The translations under genes and the position numbers were made by a program. From Flavobacteriaceae bacterium UBA1682 (GTDB lineage Bacteria; Bacteroidota; Bacteroidia; Flavobacteriales; Flavobacteriaceae): a stretch of DNA of 51,259 nt. The stretch lies in contig DCKE01000003.1 of assembly GCA_002320285.1 (NCBI GenBank), positions 10,974 through 62,232 of the forward strand, given 5' to 3'. The notes under the pieces are model-generated. The model was given only the letters and a program-made list of their open reading frames with translations, was not told where the DNA came from and made no database searches. This document shows positions 42,782-51,150 of the stretch, one piece after another; within the stretch, counting starts at the first letter, position 1; each line of letters opens with the position of its first letter.

Positions 42782-44027
42782 TACGGATATAAATAAATTA
42801 ACCCATCATCTTTTTCGAGAAAACTCCGGTAAGATGATGGGGGTTTTATCTAAGGTTTTTGGTGCACAACATTTGGATATCATTGCCGATGCCGTTCAGG
42901 ATACTTTTGAAACGGCCGTAGTGCGGTGGCGATTCTCAGGAGTACCTGAAAATCCCAGTGCTTGGTTGATGAAAGTAGCTAAAAACAAAACTCTCAACGC
43001 AATTAAGCGAACAAAAAAGTGGGAACGCTCGTATGAGGTTGAGCGAGCTGAGTTTGAGGGTAAAGAAATGTGTGATTTTACAGACGAAGAAATCATGGAC
43101 AGCCAATTACAACTGTTGCTACTCTGTTGTCGTGCGGATTTGTCGCAAAAGAATCAAATTGCAATCAGCCTTCATGTATTATGTGGTTTTGGAGTTTCGG
43201 AAATTTCCAATGCACTGTTAATGTCTGATGAAGCAGTCAAAAAGGCAATAACGCGGATTAAAGCATTGTGGAGAACAACGCAAACAACAAGGTCGGTTAA
43301 CTCGTTAAAAGTTATTTCTCAACAAGATAAACCGATACTGGAAATCCTGTATTTAATGTTTAACGAGGGGTATAAAGTTTCCAAAGGAAAAGACGGAATC
43401 AATTTGGATTTGTGCTTCGAGGCTATAAGATTAACGAAACTCTTATTATTGAATCGCAGTTCCCATTTTGAAACGCGAAGTTTGCTCGCGCTAATGTTTT
43501 TAAACATCGCTCGTTTTCCTGCGCGTATATCCGAAGCGGGATATTGGTTGACCTTAGAAGAACAAGATCGCAGTTTATGGAATAAAACCTATATGGAAGA
43601 GGGAATTTATTATTTACAAAGAGATGCATCGAATAAGGTTTTAAACGTATTTTATATAGAAGCATTGATTGTTTCTTTACATTGTTTAGCGGCTAAATTT
43701 GAAGAAACCAATTGGCAAAAGATCGTAGTACTCTACAAGCAGTTGGAAGTACTAAAGCCGAATAATTTTATAGTATGGTTTAACCGTATTATAGCGGAGA
43801 GTTTTTTGGGAGCGCCTGAGAAAAGTTTACAACAGCTAGCTAAGATAAGTCGAGATGAAATTAAAAATCACGAATTTACTTATTATACGGGTCTGGCTTA
43901 TCTTTATGTTAAGACAGGTAAAATACAAACAGCCTTAGAACTGTACAATAAATCACTACCCTTTGCCAATACCCAAATGGACGAATTGTTTATTATGCGA
44001 CGTATCAGCGACTTGATTCATCAATAA
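42765..44027 (+). CDS. ECF42-like RNA polymerase sigma factor with C-terminal extension
   Basis: This 420-residue protein has an ECF sigma core. Region 2 is at about 12-85 (ADAVQDTFETAVVRWRFSGVPENPSAWLMKVAKNKTLNAIKR) and region 4 at about 120-185 (LHVLCGFGVSEISNALLMSDEAVKKAITRIK). A long helical C-terminal domain (about 200-420) contains FNEGY and repeated helix pairs such as YYTGLAYLYVKTGKIQTALELYNKSL, resembling TPRs. That layout plus the upstream DGPF gene marks the ECF42 group. No anti-sigma factor gene is adjacent; control may be through the extension. ATG 42765 is chosen over an upstream TTG inside the DGPF gene. Confidence 0.92.
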   Translation: MNQTNNTDINKLTHHLFRENSGKMMGVLSKVFGAQHLDIIADAVQDTFETAVVRWRFSGVPENPSAWLMKVAKNKTLNAIKRTKKWERSYEVERAEFEGKEMCDFTDEEIMDSQLQLLLLCCRADLSQKNQIAISLHVLCGFGVSEISNALLMSDEAVKKAITRIKALWRTTQTTRSVNSLKVISQQDKPILEILYLMFNEGYKVSKGKDGINLDLCFEAIRLTKLLLLNRSSHFETRSLLALMFLNIARFPARISEAGYWLTLEEQDRSLWNKTYMEEGIYYLQRDASNKVLNVFYIEALIVSLHCLAAKFEETNWQKIVVLYKQLEVLKPNNFIVWFNRIIAESFLGAPEKSLQQLAKISRDEIKNHEFTYYTGLAYLYVKTGKIQTALELYNKSLPFANTQMDELFIMRRISDLIHQ

Positions 44028-44099
44028 ATAGGAGAATTAGATGTCCGAATACTACCAATTGATGCGTTTTAAAAACCAATTAGATTAAGGGGATTACTT

Positions 44100-44107
44100 T
44101 ACATTTG
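44100..44107 (+). promoter_or_regulatory. -7 box for the RND efflux operon
   Basis: TACATTTG ends 18 bases before the TTG start of the first gene of the operon and fits TAnnTTTG. Confidence 0.55.
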
Positions 44108-44125
44108 TAGCCTAATTGAAGAACA

Positions 44126-44539
44126 TTGAAAAAGACAACTGTTTTCTTTTTGGCGATTTTGTATTTAGTAGTATGCTCCGGTTTTACTACCTATACGCAT
44201 TTGTGTCAAGGAGTGGAGCAGAACATATCCTTTTCCGATTCCAGTCGCGATGTTTTAGGTAAATGCGGATTTTGTCTTGCTGATGAAATGTCGAGTTCAG
44301 ATAAAGACTGTTGTAAAGAAGTTGCAAAAAACTTTAAACTCAATGTAAAAACGGCACTGCCAAAACTACTTGATTTTAGCGCTAAATTTTTAGGTGATGC
44401 TTTGCCTCATCGTTTCTTTGGAGCCGTTTTCGAAGTTGTCGCTGTTAAAGAAAAGGTTCCGTTTTTCAATTACCAATCCTATACTGTTCCCCTTCCGAGC
44501 AATCCGCTCTATATATTCCACTGCGTTTATCGAATTTGA
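44126..44539 (+). CDS. HYC_CC_PP-type small exported protein
   Basis: This 137-residue protein starts with TTG, since the signal peptide KKTTVFFLAILYLVVCSGF begins directly there and no ATG fits. After the signal come H25-x-C27 (HLC), C47-x2-C50 (CGFC) and C62-C63 (DCC). The tail holds PLPSNP in place of the PP motif. This His/Cys arrangement matches the HYC_CC_PP family seen in Bacteroidota beside metal efflux genes. Metal binding in the envelope is inferred. It precedes the TolC/RND/adaptor genes on the same strand. Confidence 0.75.
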   Translation: MKKTTVFFLAILYLVVCSGFTTYTHLCQGVEQNISFSDSSRDVLGKCGFCLADEMSSSDKDCCKEVAKNFKLNVKTALPKLLDFSAKFLGDALPHRFFGAVFEVVAVKEKVPFFNYQSYTVPLPSNPLYIFHCVYRI

Positions 44540-44616
44540 TTTTATTCCATTGAATTAAACTAGCCTTCTTTTAGAATGGCTAACACAATTTCTATGGTTT
44601 AATCTTTAAATTATAC

Positions 44617-46020
44617 ATGATGAAAATGCAATTATTTGCATGGACAAGCTTATGGTGTTTATCGGTAGTCAGTCTACACGGGCAAACCCTTAATTTGTCT
44701 GATGCTTTAGAACAATCCGTTCTGAATTTTCAAAAAATAAAAGCGAAAGAGGCCGCTGTCAATGCTTCTGAAGAAAATGTACGTTTTAACAAACGGGCCT
44801 ATTTACCCGATTTTACGCTAGCTGCTCAGCAGAGTTATGGAACTATAAATGCACAAAATGGCCCCTTATATAGTTACGGTGGTTTGGGATCTGCTGCGTC
44901 TTCTATGCCTTTAGAAGAGCAAAATTGGAATGCCGCGTTTGGATCGTTATACTTAGCAAATATCAACTGGAATTTTTTCACCTTTGGAAAAATCAAAAAT
45001 GAGGTTGATGCAGCTCGATCCAAGCAGCAAGTCATGCAACAGGATCTGGAACAATTGCGATTCCAACATCAAGTAAAAGTAGGGGCAGCGTATTTTAATT
45101 TAATAGCTGCACAACGCATCAAATTTGTGCAGGAACGCAACGTGGAACGGGCTTTGGTTATGGAAACCATAACTGCAAGTCGTGCCAAAAGCGGCTTGAT
45201 ACCCGAGGTAGATTATGCAACAGCTCAGGCAGAGGTTTCCCATGCACAAGCAGCTCGAATAAAAGCGCTAGATAAGGAATTAGAATATTCAAAATCTCTA
45301 GCTGTTTTGATAGGAGATAACTATCAACAGTTTCAGTTAGATAGCTTGTATGTCTATCAAACTCCGACTTACTTGTCGGATTCCGAACGAAATATAGAAA
45401 ATCATCCCGTTCTGGAATGGCAACAAAGCCAGGTAGAAAACAGTGCACAACAAGAAAAAGTATTTGCCGCTTTGCAAAGACCATCCTTATCCCTATTTGG
45501 AGTTGTTCAAGGGCGAGGGTCGGGTTTTGAATGGAACTATGTCCAAGACAATACGGCTTTTTCAAAATCCTATAACGATGGGGTGGGTATTGATCGAACG
45601 AACTACCTCGTTGGACTTAATTTGTCGTGGAATCTAACGTCAATCCTGCGTCAATCTTCAAAAGTAAAAGAGCAGAAATACATCACGCAATCACTTCAAG
45701 AGGAGTATCAATATGCCTTTGAGAGCCTTAAAGCCCAAAAAGAACTGACCAAAGAGCAGTGGAATAACGCATTGGAAGTTTTTGAACAAACGAAAATTCA
45801 AGTTACGGCAGCATCGAAGGCCTATAAACAACATACGGCTTTATATAACAACGGACTCAGTTCCATAGTCGATTTGACACAGGCGATTTATCTGTTGCAT
45901 CGTTCGGAAATCGATGCGGAAATAGCTCAAAACAATCTATGGCAAGCACTGTGGATGGTAGCTGCCGCTACAGGAGATTTAGATTTATTGTTGAACGAAA
46001 CTAAAAGCTTGAAAAGATGA
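44617..46020 (+). CDS. TolC-family outer membrane efflux protein
   Basis: This 467-residue outer-membrane channel has a signal peptide (MKMQLFAWTSLWCLSVVSLHG) and two OEP repeats with long helices, e.g. LNLSDALEQSVLNFQKIKAKEAAVNASEENVRFNKR and the second-repeat ending YNNGLSSIVDLTQAIYLLHRSEID. It forms the exit duct for the RND pump encoded next. Its stop codon overlaps the RND start (ATGA, 46017-46020), so translation is coupled. Confidence 0.92.
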   Translation: MMKMQLFAWTSLWCLSVVSLHGQTLNLSDALEQSVLNFQKIKAKEAAVNASEENVRFNKRAYLPDFTLAAQQSYGTINAQNGPLYSYGGLGSAASSMPLEEQNWNAAFGSLYLANINWNFFTFGKIKNEVDAARSKQQVMQQDLEQLRFQHQVKVGAAYFNLIAAQRIKFVQERNVERALVMETITASRAKSGLIPEVDYATAQAEVSHAQAARIKALDKELEYSKSLAVLIGDNYQQFQLDSLYVYQTPTYLSDSERNIENHPVLEWQQSQVENSAQQEKVFAALQRPSLSLFGVVQGRGSGFEWNYVQDNTAFSKSYNDGVGIDRTNYLVGLNLSWNLTSILRQSSKVKEQKYITQSLQEEYQYAFESLKAQKELTKEQWNNALEVFEQTKIQVTAASKAYKQHTALYNNGLSSIVDLTQAIYLLHRSEIDAEIAQNNLWQALWMVAAATGDLDLLLNETKSLKR

Positions 46021-49000
46021 ATCTAATACGTTTTGCATTGCGCAAACCGATATCCATTATGGTATTGGTGATAGGGTTGCTGTTTTTTGGAATCAAAGCT
46101 ACCAAGGAAATCAAGGTAGATATATTACCGGAGATGAACCTACCTGTAGTTTATATTGCACACTCGTTTAACGGGTATACGCCTCAACAAATGGAGGGGT
46201 ATTTTACAAAAATGTATGTAAACATGATGTTGTTTACCAGTGGTATAGAAAGTATTGAAACCAAAAACTCTCAGGGACTTACCCTGATGAAAATTAATTT
46301 TTATGAAGGTACAAATATGGCGCAAGCCATAGCGGAGATCAATGCGCTGTCGAATCGTTCGCAAGTGTTTTTACCGCCGGGAGCACCGCCACCATTTATC
46401 ATCCGATTTGACTCCTCAACACAGCCGATTGGACAATTGGTTTTTAGAAGTGATTCGAAAACGAATAATCAATTACAGGATATTGCCAATTTTACGGCGC
46501 GTCCGTTTTTGATTAAAATTCCCGGATTGACTACCGCGCCACCGTTTGGAGGAAGTCCGAGAACCGTGGAGATCAATATTGACCCCAATAAATTACGAGC
46601 ACATCAATTATCACCAGATCAGATTGTTGAAGCAATCAGCAGAAATAATATTACAGCTCCATCTGGGAATCTGTATATTGATGACATCAATTATTTGACG
46701 CCAACCAATAACACCATTAAAAACGTAGAGGATTTTGGAAACATTCCGATTTTTAAGGGTACCGTGGACAATGTTTATATCCGCGACATCGCTACAGTAA
46801 AAGATGGCGCTGATATTACAACGGGTTATGCATTGATTAACGGTAAGCGTTCTGTGTATATCAACATAGCTAAGGCGGGAAATGCCTCGACTTGGGATGT
46901 GGTGAATAAATTGAAAAAATCCATACCGGATATTCAAAAGAATCTACCTGAAGACGTGTCCATATCCTATGAATTTGATCAATCCGTCTATGTGATTAAT
47001 GCGGTTAAAAGTTTGATTCTCGAGGGAGTTTTGGGTGCGATTTTGACCGGTTTGATGGTTTTGCTATTTCTACGCGATAGAAGGGCGGCACTAATAGTGG
47101 TTTTAACGATTCCAATTTCGATTATTTCGGGAGTATTATTTCTAAAATTATTTGGACAAAGTATTAACATCATGTCTTTATCCGGACTGGCTTTGGCGAT
47201 TGGGATATTGGTGGATGAAAGTACGGTGACTATCGAAAATATCCACCAGCATCTGGCGATGAAAAAAACCAAAGCGGAAGCGATTTGGGACGCCTGTAAA
47301 GAAATTGCTTTTCCTAAATTATTGATATTGCTGTGTATATTGGCGGTTTTTGCTCCTGCCTTTATGATGACGGGAATTCCGGGGTCGTTATTTATGCCTT
47401 TGGCTCTAGCGATTGGTTTCTCGATGTTGTTTTCATTCCTTTTATCTCAAACATTTGTACCGGTCATGGCCAACTGGATGATGAAAGCCAAAACGGAAGA
47501 AGAACACCACAAACCCGAACGATTTGACCGTTTAAAAGACCGATTTACGGCTTTTTTAAATAGAATCATGCCGCATCGTAAAATCTTGTTGATCCTGAGT
47601 TTGGTCTTGGTGTCGGTCACGGTTGCTCTGATGTATAGCTGGACAGGAAAAGATGTTTTACCTACGGCTAATTCGAGTCAGTTTCAGGTAAGAATCAAAG
47701 CCCCTGAAGGTATGCGAATTGAAAAAACGGAATTAAAAGTGAAAGCTGTCCTCAGAGAGTTGGAAACTTTGATTGGTAAAGAACACATTGCGATTTCATC
47801 GGTTTTTATTGGACAACACCCTTCTTCTTTTGCTGTGAGTCCGGTTTATCTGTATAATGCAGGACCTCATGAAGCCTTAATGCAGGTTGCCTTAAATGAC
47901 TTTGATGGGGATATAGCCGTATTGAAAGATCAAATCCGGGAGCATATCAGTAAAAAGTTACCGGAACTTCATTTGTCTTTTGAACCGATTGAATTAACCG
48001 AGAAAATTTTAAGTCAAGGTACCAATACTCCGATTGAAGTTCGGTTTTCTGGAATGATGAAAAAGATGAATGTGATGTATGCCAATAAGTTATTGGCTAA
48101 ACTCAAGGAGATTGATTATCTGAGGGATCAGCAAATTCCCCAATCGTTAAACTATCCAGCAATAGAAATTGCTATTGATCGTGTTCGAGCAGCTCAATTG
48201 GGAGTAGATGTGCAGGATATTTCAAAATCCCTGGTTCCCAGTACGGCTTCATCCCGATATACCAATAAAAATATGTGGGTTGAAGGCATGATGGGGATAG
48301 CCTATGATGTGCAGATTCAAACGCCACAGAGTCAGTTAAACAGCCAAGAGGAATTATTAAAAATCCCCTTGACGAAGAATGCAGATCGACCAGTATTAGG
48401 TGATGTAGCAACCTTGATTCCTACAAAAGTTTTTGGAGAGAGTTATAATCTCGGTACTATGGCCTATACACCTGTAACGGCCAATGTTCATAAAACCGAT
48501 TTAGGAAGGGCACAAAAAGATGTTCAGGCAGCTATAGCCTCTTTAGGAGAATTGCCTAAAGGAGTTAATATTCAAGTTGCGGGAATGACTCCGGTACTCG
48601 ATGATGTTATGGATAGTTTATCCATGGGTTTATTGATGGCTATTGTAGTGATTTTTTTAATGTTAACGGCCAATTTTCAGTCTTTTAGGGTTTCCTTAGT
48701 TATTTTGACTACCGTTCCTTTTGTGATATTGGGATCGTTATTATTGCTAAATCTAACTGGATCAACGCTAAACTTACAATCCTATATGGGGATTATTATG
48801 TCTGTAGGAGTGTCTATTGCCAATGCGGTATTGTTGATCAGTCATGCTGAAACCTTGCGAATGCAAAACGGTCAGGCTTTACATGCTGCGATTGAAGCGG
48901 CATCGCTTCGTATTCGACCGATCTTAATGACAACTTTGGCGATGATGGCAGGAATGTTACCGATGGCTATTGGTCATGGTGAAGGTGGAGATCAAGTGGC

Positions 49001-49160
49001 ACCCTTAGCACGTGCGGTAATTGGAGGTTTGTTTGCCTCTTCGTTTAGCGTGTTGTTTTTGCTGCCAATGATGTTTGTGTGGATACAGGGCAAATCATCT
49101 ATACAATCACCTTCTTTAGACCCAGAAGATAAAGACAGTGCTTATTACATTAATAAATAA
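46017..49160 (+). CDS. RND efflux pump, inner membrane transporter (AcrB/CusA type)
   Basis: This 1047-residue proton-driven pump has 12 membrane helices and two large periplasmic loops (about 35-335 and 555-860). Helix 1 starts RFALRKPISIMVLVIGLLFFG. The relay segment in helix 4 reads LSGLALAIGILVDESTVTIEN; the second Asp of the AcrB DD pair is here Glu. The hydrophobic-repeat half is mirrored by SYMGIIMSVGVSIANAVLLI in helix 10. The tail DPEDKDSAYYINK is short. The His/Cys-rich first gene suggests metal export, but CusA-type Met ligands were not clearly seen, so drugs remain possible. Confidence 0.93.
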   Translation: MNLIRFALRKPISIMVLVIGLLFFGIKATKEIKVDILPEMNLPVVYIAHSFNGYTPQQMEGYFTKMYVNMMLFTSGIESIETKNSQGLTLMKINFYEGTNMAQAIAEINALSNRSQVFLPPGAPPPFIIRFDSSTQPIGQLVFRSDSKTNNQLQDIANFTARPFLIKIPGLTTAPPFGGSPRTVEINIDPNKLRAHQLSPDQIVEAISRNNITAPSGNLYIDDINYLTPTNNTIKNVEDFGNIPIFKGTVDNVYIRDIATVKDGADITTGYALINGKRSVYINIAKAGNASTWDVVNKLKKSIPDIQKNLPEDVSISYEFDQSVYVINAVKSLILEGVLGAILTGLMVLLFLRDRRAALIVVLTIPISIISGVLFLKLFGQSINIMSLSGLALAIGILVDESTVTIENIHQHLAMKKTKAEAIWDACKEIAFPKLLILLCILAVFAPAFMMTGIPGSLFMPLALAIGFSMLFSFLLSQTFVPVMANWMMKAKTEEEHHKPERFDRLKDRFTAFLNRIMPHRKILLILSLVLVSVTVALMYSWTGKDVLPTANSSQFQVRIKAPEGMRIEKTELKVKAVLRELETLIGKEHIAISSVFIGQHPSSFAVSPVYLYNAGPHEALMQVALNDFDGDIAVLKDQIREHISKKLPELHLSFEPIELTEKILSQGTNTPIEVRFSGMMKKMNVMYANKLLAKLKEIDYLRDQQIPQSLNYPAIEIAIDRVRAAQLGVDVQDISKSLVPSTASSRYTNKNMWVEGMMGIAYDVQIQTPQSQLNSQEELLKIPLTKNADRPVLGDVATLIPTKVFGESYNLGTMAYTPVTANVHKTDLGRAQKDVQAAIASLGELPKGVNIQVAGMTPVLDDVMDSLSMGLLMAIVVIFLMLTANFQSFRVSLVILTTVPFVILGSLLLLNLTGSTLNLQSYMGIIMSVGVSIANAVLLISHAETLRMQNGQALHAAIEAASLRIRPILMTTLAMMAGMLPMAIGHGEGGDQVAPLARAVIGGLFASSFSVLFLLPMMFVWIQGKSSIQSPSLDPEDKDSAYYINK

Positions 49161-49237
49161 TTAAAATAACGTGATCAAAGCTGTGTTCGGATTTCTATGT
49201 GAACGCGGTTTTAGATCACTTAAAAGATAGGTAGAAG

Positions 49238-50335
49238 ATGAAAATTATATATTATACTTTTTTGGGAATGTCGCTTTTTGCTATTTCCTGTAATTCAGAA
49301 AAAAAAGAGGTAGAAACCCCTAAAATGGAGATGGGTATGAAACCCAATTTAGAAACGATTACTTTAGAAAAAACCAATCCGTTGACCTTTTTGCAGTTGA
49401 CAGGAGAGTTGATTCCAGACAAACAAACGGCCATTTATGCTAAAGTAAACAGTTTTGTAAAAACCTTGTCAGTGGATATAGGTTCTAAAGTGGCTAAAGG
49501 ACAAGTCCTAATGACTTTGGAGGCACCAGAAATTCAGGCGCAATTGGCTGCGGCATTATCGCGTTGGAAAGCGCAGGAGGCGATTTATATCGCGACAAAA
49601 GCGAATTACGATCGATTGTTTCGAGCCAATGAAACCGAAGGTGCTGTGGCAAAGGACGCTATAGATCAAATCATAGCTAAAAAAGCGGCCGACCAAGCGC
49701 AATTAGTCGCTTTAAAATCGGCTTATAACGAAGTTCAGGTAATGGCAGATTATCTAATCATTCGCGCGCCTTTTAACGGAGTAATAGCTCAGCGTAATGT
49801 GGAGCTGGGTTCTTATGTAGGACCATCAGGCAAAGGTTCAGATTTACCTTTACTCGTACTTCAGGATAATAAAAAAATGCGTTTATCACTATCTGTACCC
49901 GAGGCGCAAGCTTCCTATCTGAATTTGGGTGACAGCATAAAATTCCAAGTAAAGGCAGTACCGCAAATGCAATTTGTAGCTAAAATATCGAGAAAATCGG
50001 GTTCACTAGATTCCAAACTTCGTTCAGAGAAGCTGGAAGCGGATATCGAAAACGGTTCTGGACTTTTAAAAGCCATGATGGTTGCAGAAGCTAAGATTCC
50101 GTTAAAGGCTTTACAACCCAGTTTTTTCGTTCCTAAAATGGCTGTAGTAGATGGGGGTGTTGCCCGTTACGTCATTCAGGTCAAAGATGGAAAAACAAAA
50201 CATCAAGTCGTTTCCAAAGGAAGGATGATGGGGGATATGGTTGAGGTTTTTGGAGATTTATCCAATGGGGATGCTATTTTGAAAATGGCAACCGAAGAAA
50301 TAGAAGAGGGAATGATAGTTCCCGCTGTTAAATAG
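49238..50335 (+). CDS. RND periplasmic adaptor (membrane fusion) lipoprotein
   Basis: This 365-residue adaptor has a lipoprotein signal (MKIIYYTFLGMSLFAIS-C18). A methionine-rich linker EVETPKMEMGMKP comes next. Domains follow the HlyD plan: a lipoyl half (NSFVKTLSVDIGSKVAKGQVLMTLEAPE), an alpha-hairpin (about 105-165), the second lipoyl half (YLIIRAPFNGVIAQRNVELGSYVG) and a beta-barrel domain. It links the RND pump to TolC. The Met-rich N-terminus is reminiscent of CusB-type copper/silver adaptors, weak support for metal export. 77 bases separate it from the pump gene. It ends at a terminator. Confidence 0.92.
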   Translation: MKIIYYTFLGMSLFAISCNSEKKEVETPKMEMGMKPNLETITLEKTNPLTFLQLTGELIPDKQTAIYAKVNSFVKTLSVDIGSKVAKGQVLMTLEAPEIQAQLAAALSRWKAQEAIYIATKANYDRLFRANETEGAVAKDAIDQIIAKKAADQAQLVALKSAYNEVQVMADYLIIRAPFNGVIAQRNVELGSYVGPSGKGSDLPLLVLQDNKKMRLSLSVPEAQASYLNLGDSIKFQVKAVPQMQFVAKISRKSGSLDSKLRSEKLEADIENGSGLLKAMMVAEAKIPLKALQPSFFVPKMAVVDGGVARYVIQVKDGKTKHQVVSKGRMMGDMVEVFGDLSNGDAILKMATEEIEEGMIVPAVK

Positions 50336-50377
50336 ATTTTTTTGTAGTTTTTATTGATTTCTTTTTTTTGCAGAGAG

Positions 50378-50414
50378 CAGGTTGCCGGTGATATCCGAGC
50401 AACCTGTTTTTTTT
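50378..50414 (+). terminator. Terminator after the efflux operon
   Basis: The stem CAGGTTGCCGG pairs with CCG-A-GCAACCTG (one bulged A) around TGATAT, then eight T. It ends the HYC-TolC-RND-adaptor transcript and separates it from the repeat field. Confidence 0.92.
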
Positions 50415-50420
50415 AGTCTT

Positions 50421-51148
50421 TTCTTCCATCTGCCCATCCGCGTATCTGCATTTATAAATAAATAACCGAAAAGAGCCATTTTACACCTACAGCTCTTTAA
50501 AGCGAATTCGCCCATTCGCCCATCTGCCCATTCGCGTATCTGCATTCCTAATTTATAGGTATGGTTTTGATGGGCCTATTTGCCGATACGCTTATTTATT
50601 AGCTTATTCGCGAGTGCCCTTAATTTACAAACCCATATTTTAAATCCACAGCACTTTAAAGCTAATCCGCCCATCTGCCTATCCGCGTATCTGCATTCAT
50701 GAATAAATAACCAACTACAGCAATTTTAAACTCACAGCATTTTAAAGCGAATTCGCCTATCTGCCCATCTGCGTATCCTCATTCAAGAATAGTTAACCAA
50801 ACACTGCAATTTTAAACCCACAGCACTTTAAAGCGAATTCGCCCATCTGCCCATTCGCGTATCCGCATCATTATATAGAGGTGTGTTTTGTTTGCCTATT
50901 CGCGCATTCGTCTATTGCTTCGCCTGTTCGGCTGACATCTCGGGTTGCCCATTTGCGAGAGCCCTTAATTTACAAACCCATATTTTAAAGCCATAGCCCT
51001 CCAAAGCGAATATGCCCATCTGCCCATTCGTGCATTCGCCTTCATTATATATAGGTATGGTTTTGGTATGCCTATTGGTTCATTCGCTCATTTGCCTATT
51101 TGTGAATAGTAAATCAGATAGAGCAATTTTAAGCCCACAGCACTTTAA
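50421..51148 (+). repeat. Composite repeat field: short octamer arrays with longer repeated spacers
   Basis: Short runs of the NGCSYATY octamer (2-5 units, e.g. TGCCCATC-CGCGTATC at 50431-50446) alternate with longer repeated blocks. TATAGGTATGGTTTTG occurs at 50554 and 51050 and, diverged, at 50874. A ~36-bp block starting GCGAGTGCCCTTAATTTAC is at 50610-50644 and, with very few changes, at 50955-50990. AATAAATAACC-type leaders precede several copies. No coding frame is credible and no IS or CRISPR structure is visible. The field arose by repeated segmental duplication of a non-coding unit. Confidence 0.85.
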
Positions 51149-51150
51149 AG
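50475..51150 (+). repeat. Six copies of a CACAGCACTTTAAAGC element
   Basis: A block of about 36 bases, core ATTTTAAACCCACAG followed by CACTTTAAAGC, is found at about 50475-50505, 50632-50663, 50719-50750, 50805-50835, 50979-51009 and 51122-51150. Each copy leads directly into an octamer array. Distances are about 157, 87, 86, 174 and 143 bases. CTTTAAAG is a perfect palindrome. The copies differ at a few positions (for example CTCACAGCAT, GCCATAGCCCTC). Confidence 0.8.

Noticed and set aside
49171..49218. Inverted repeat GTGATC / GATCAC between the RND pump and adaptor genes
   Set aside because: Only six bases per arm with a 36-base loop; expected by chance and not convincing as a regulatory hairpin.
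50351..50545. Open frame of 64 codons on the minus strand in the repeat field
   Set aside because: It is a translation of octamer repeats and the terminator region, with no start context or protein-like composition.
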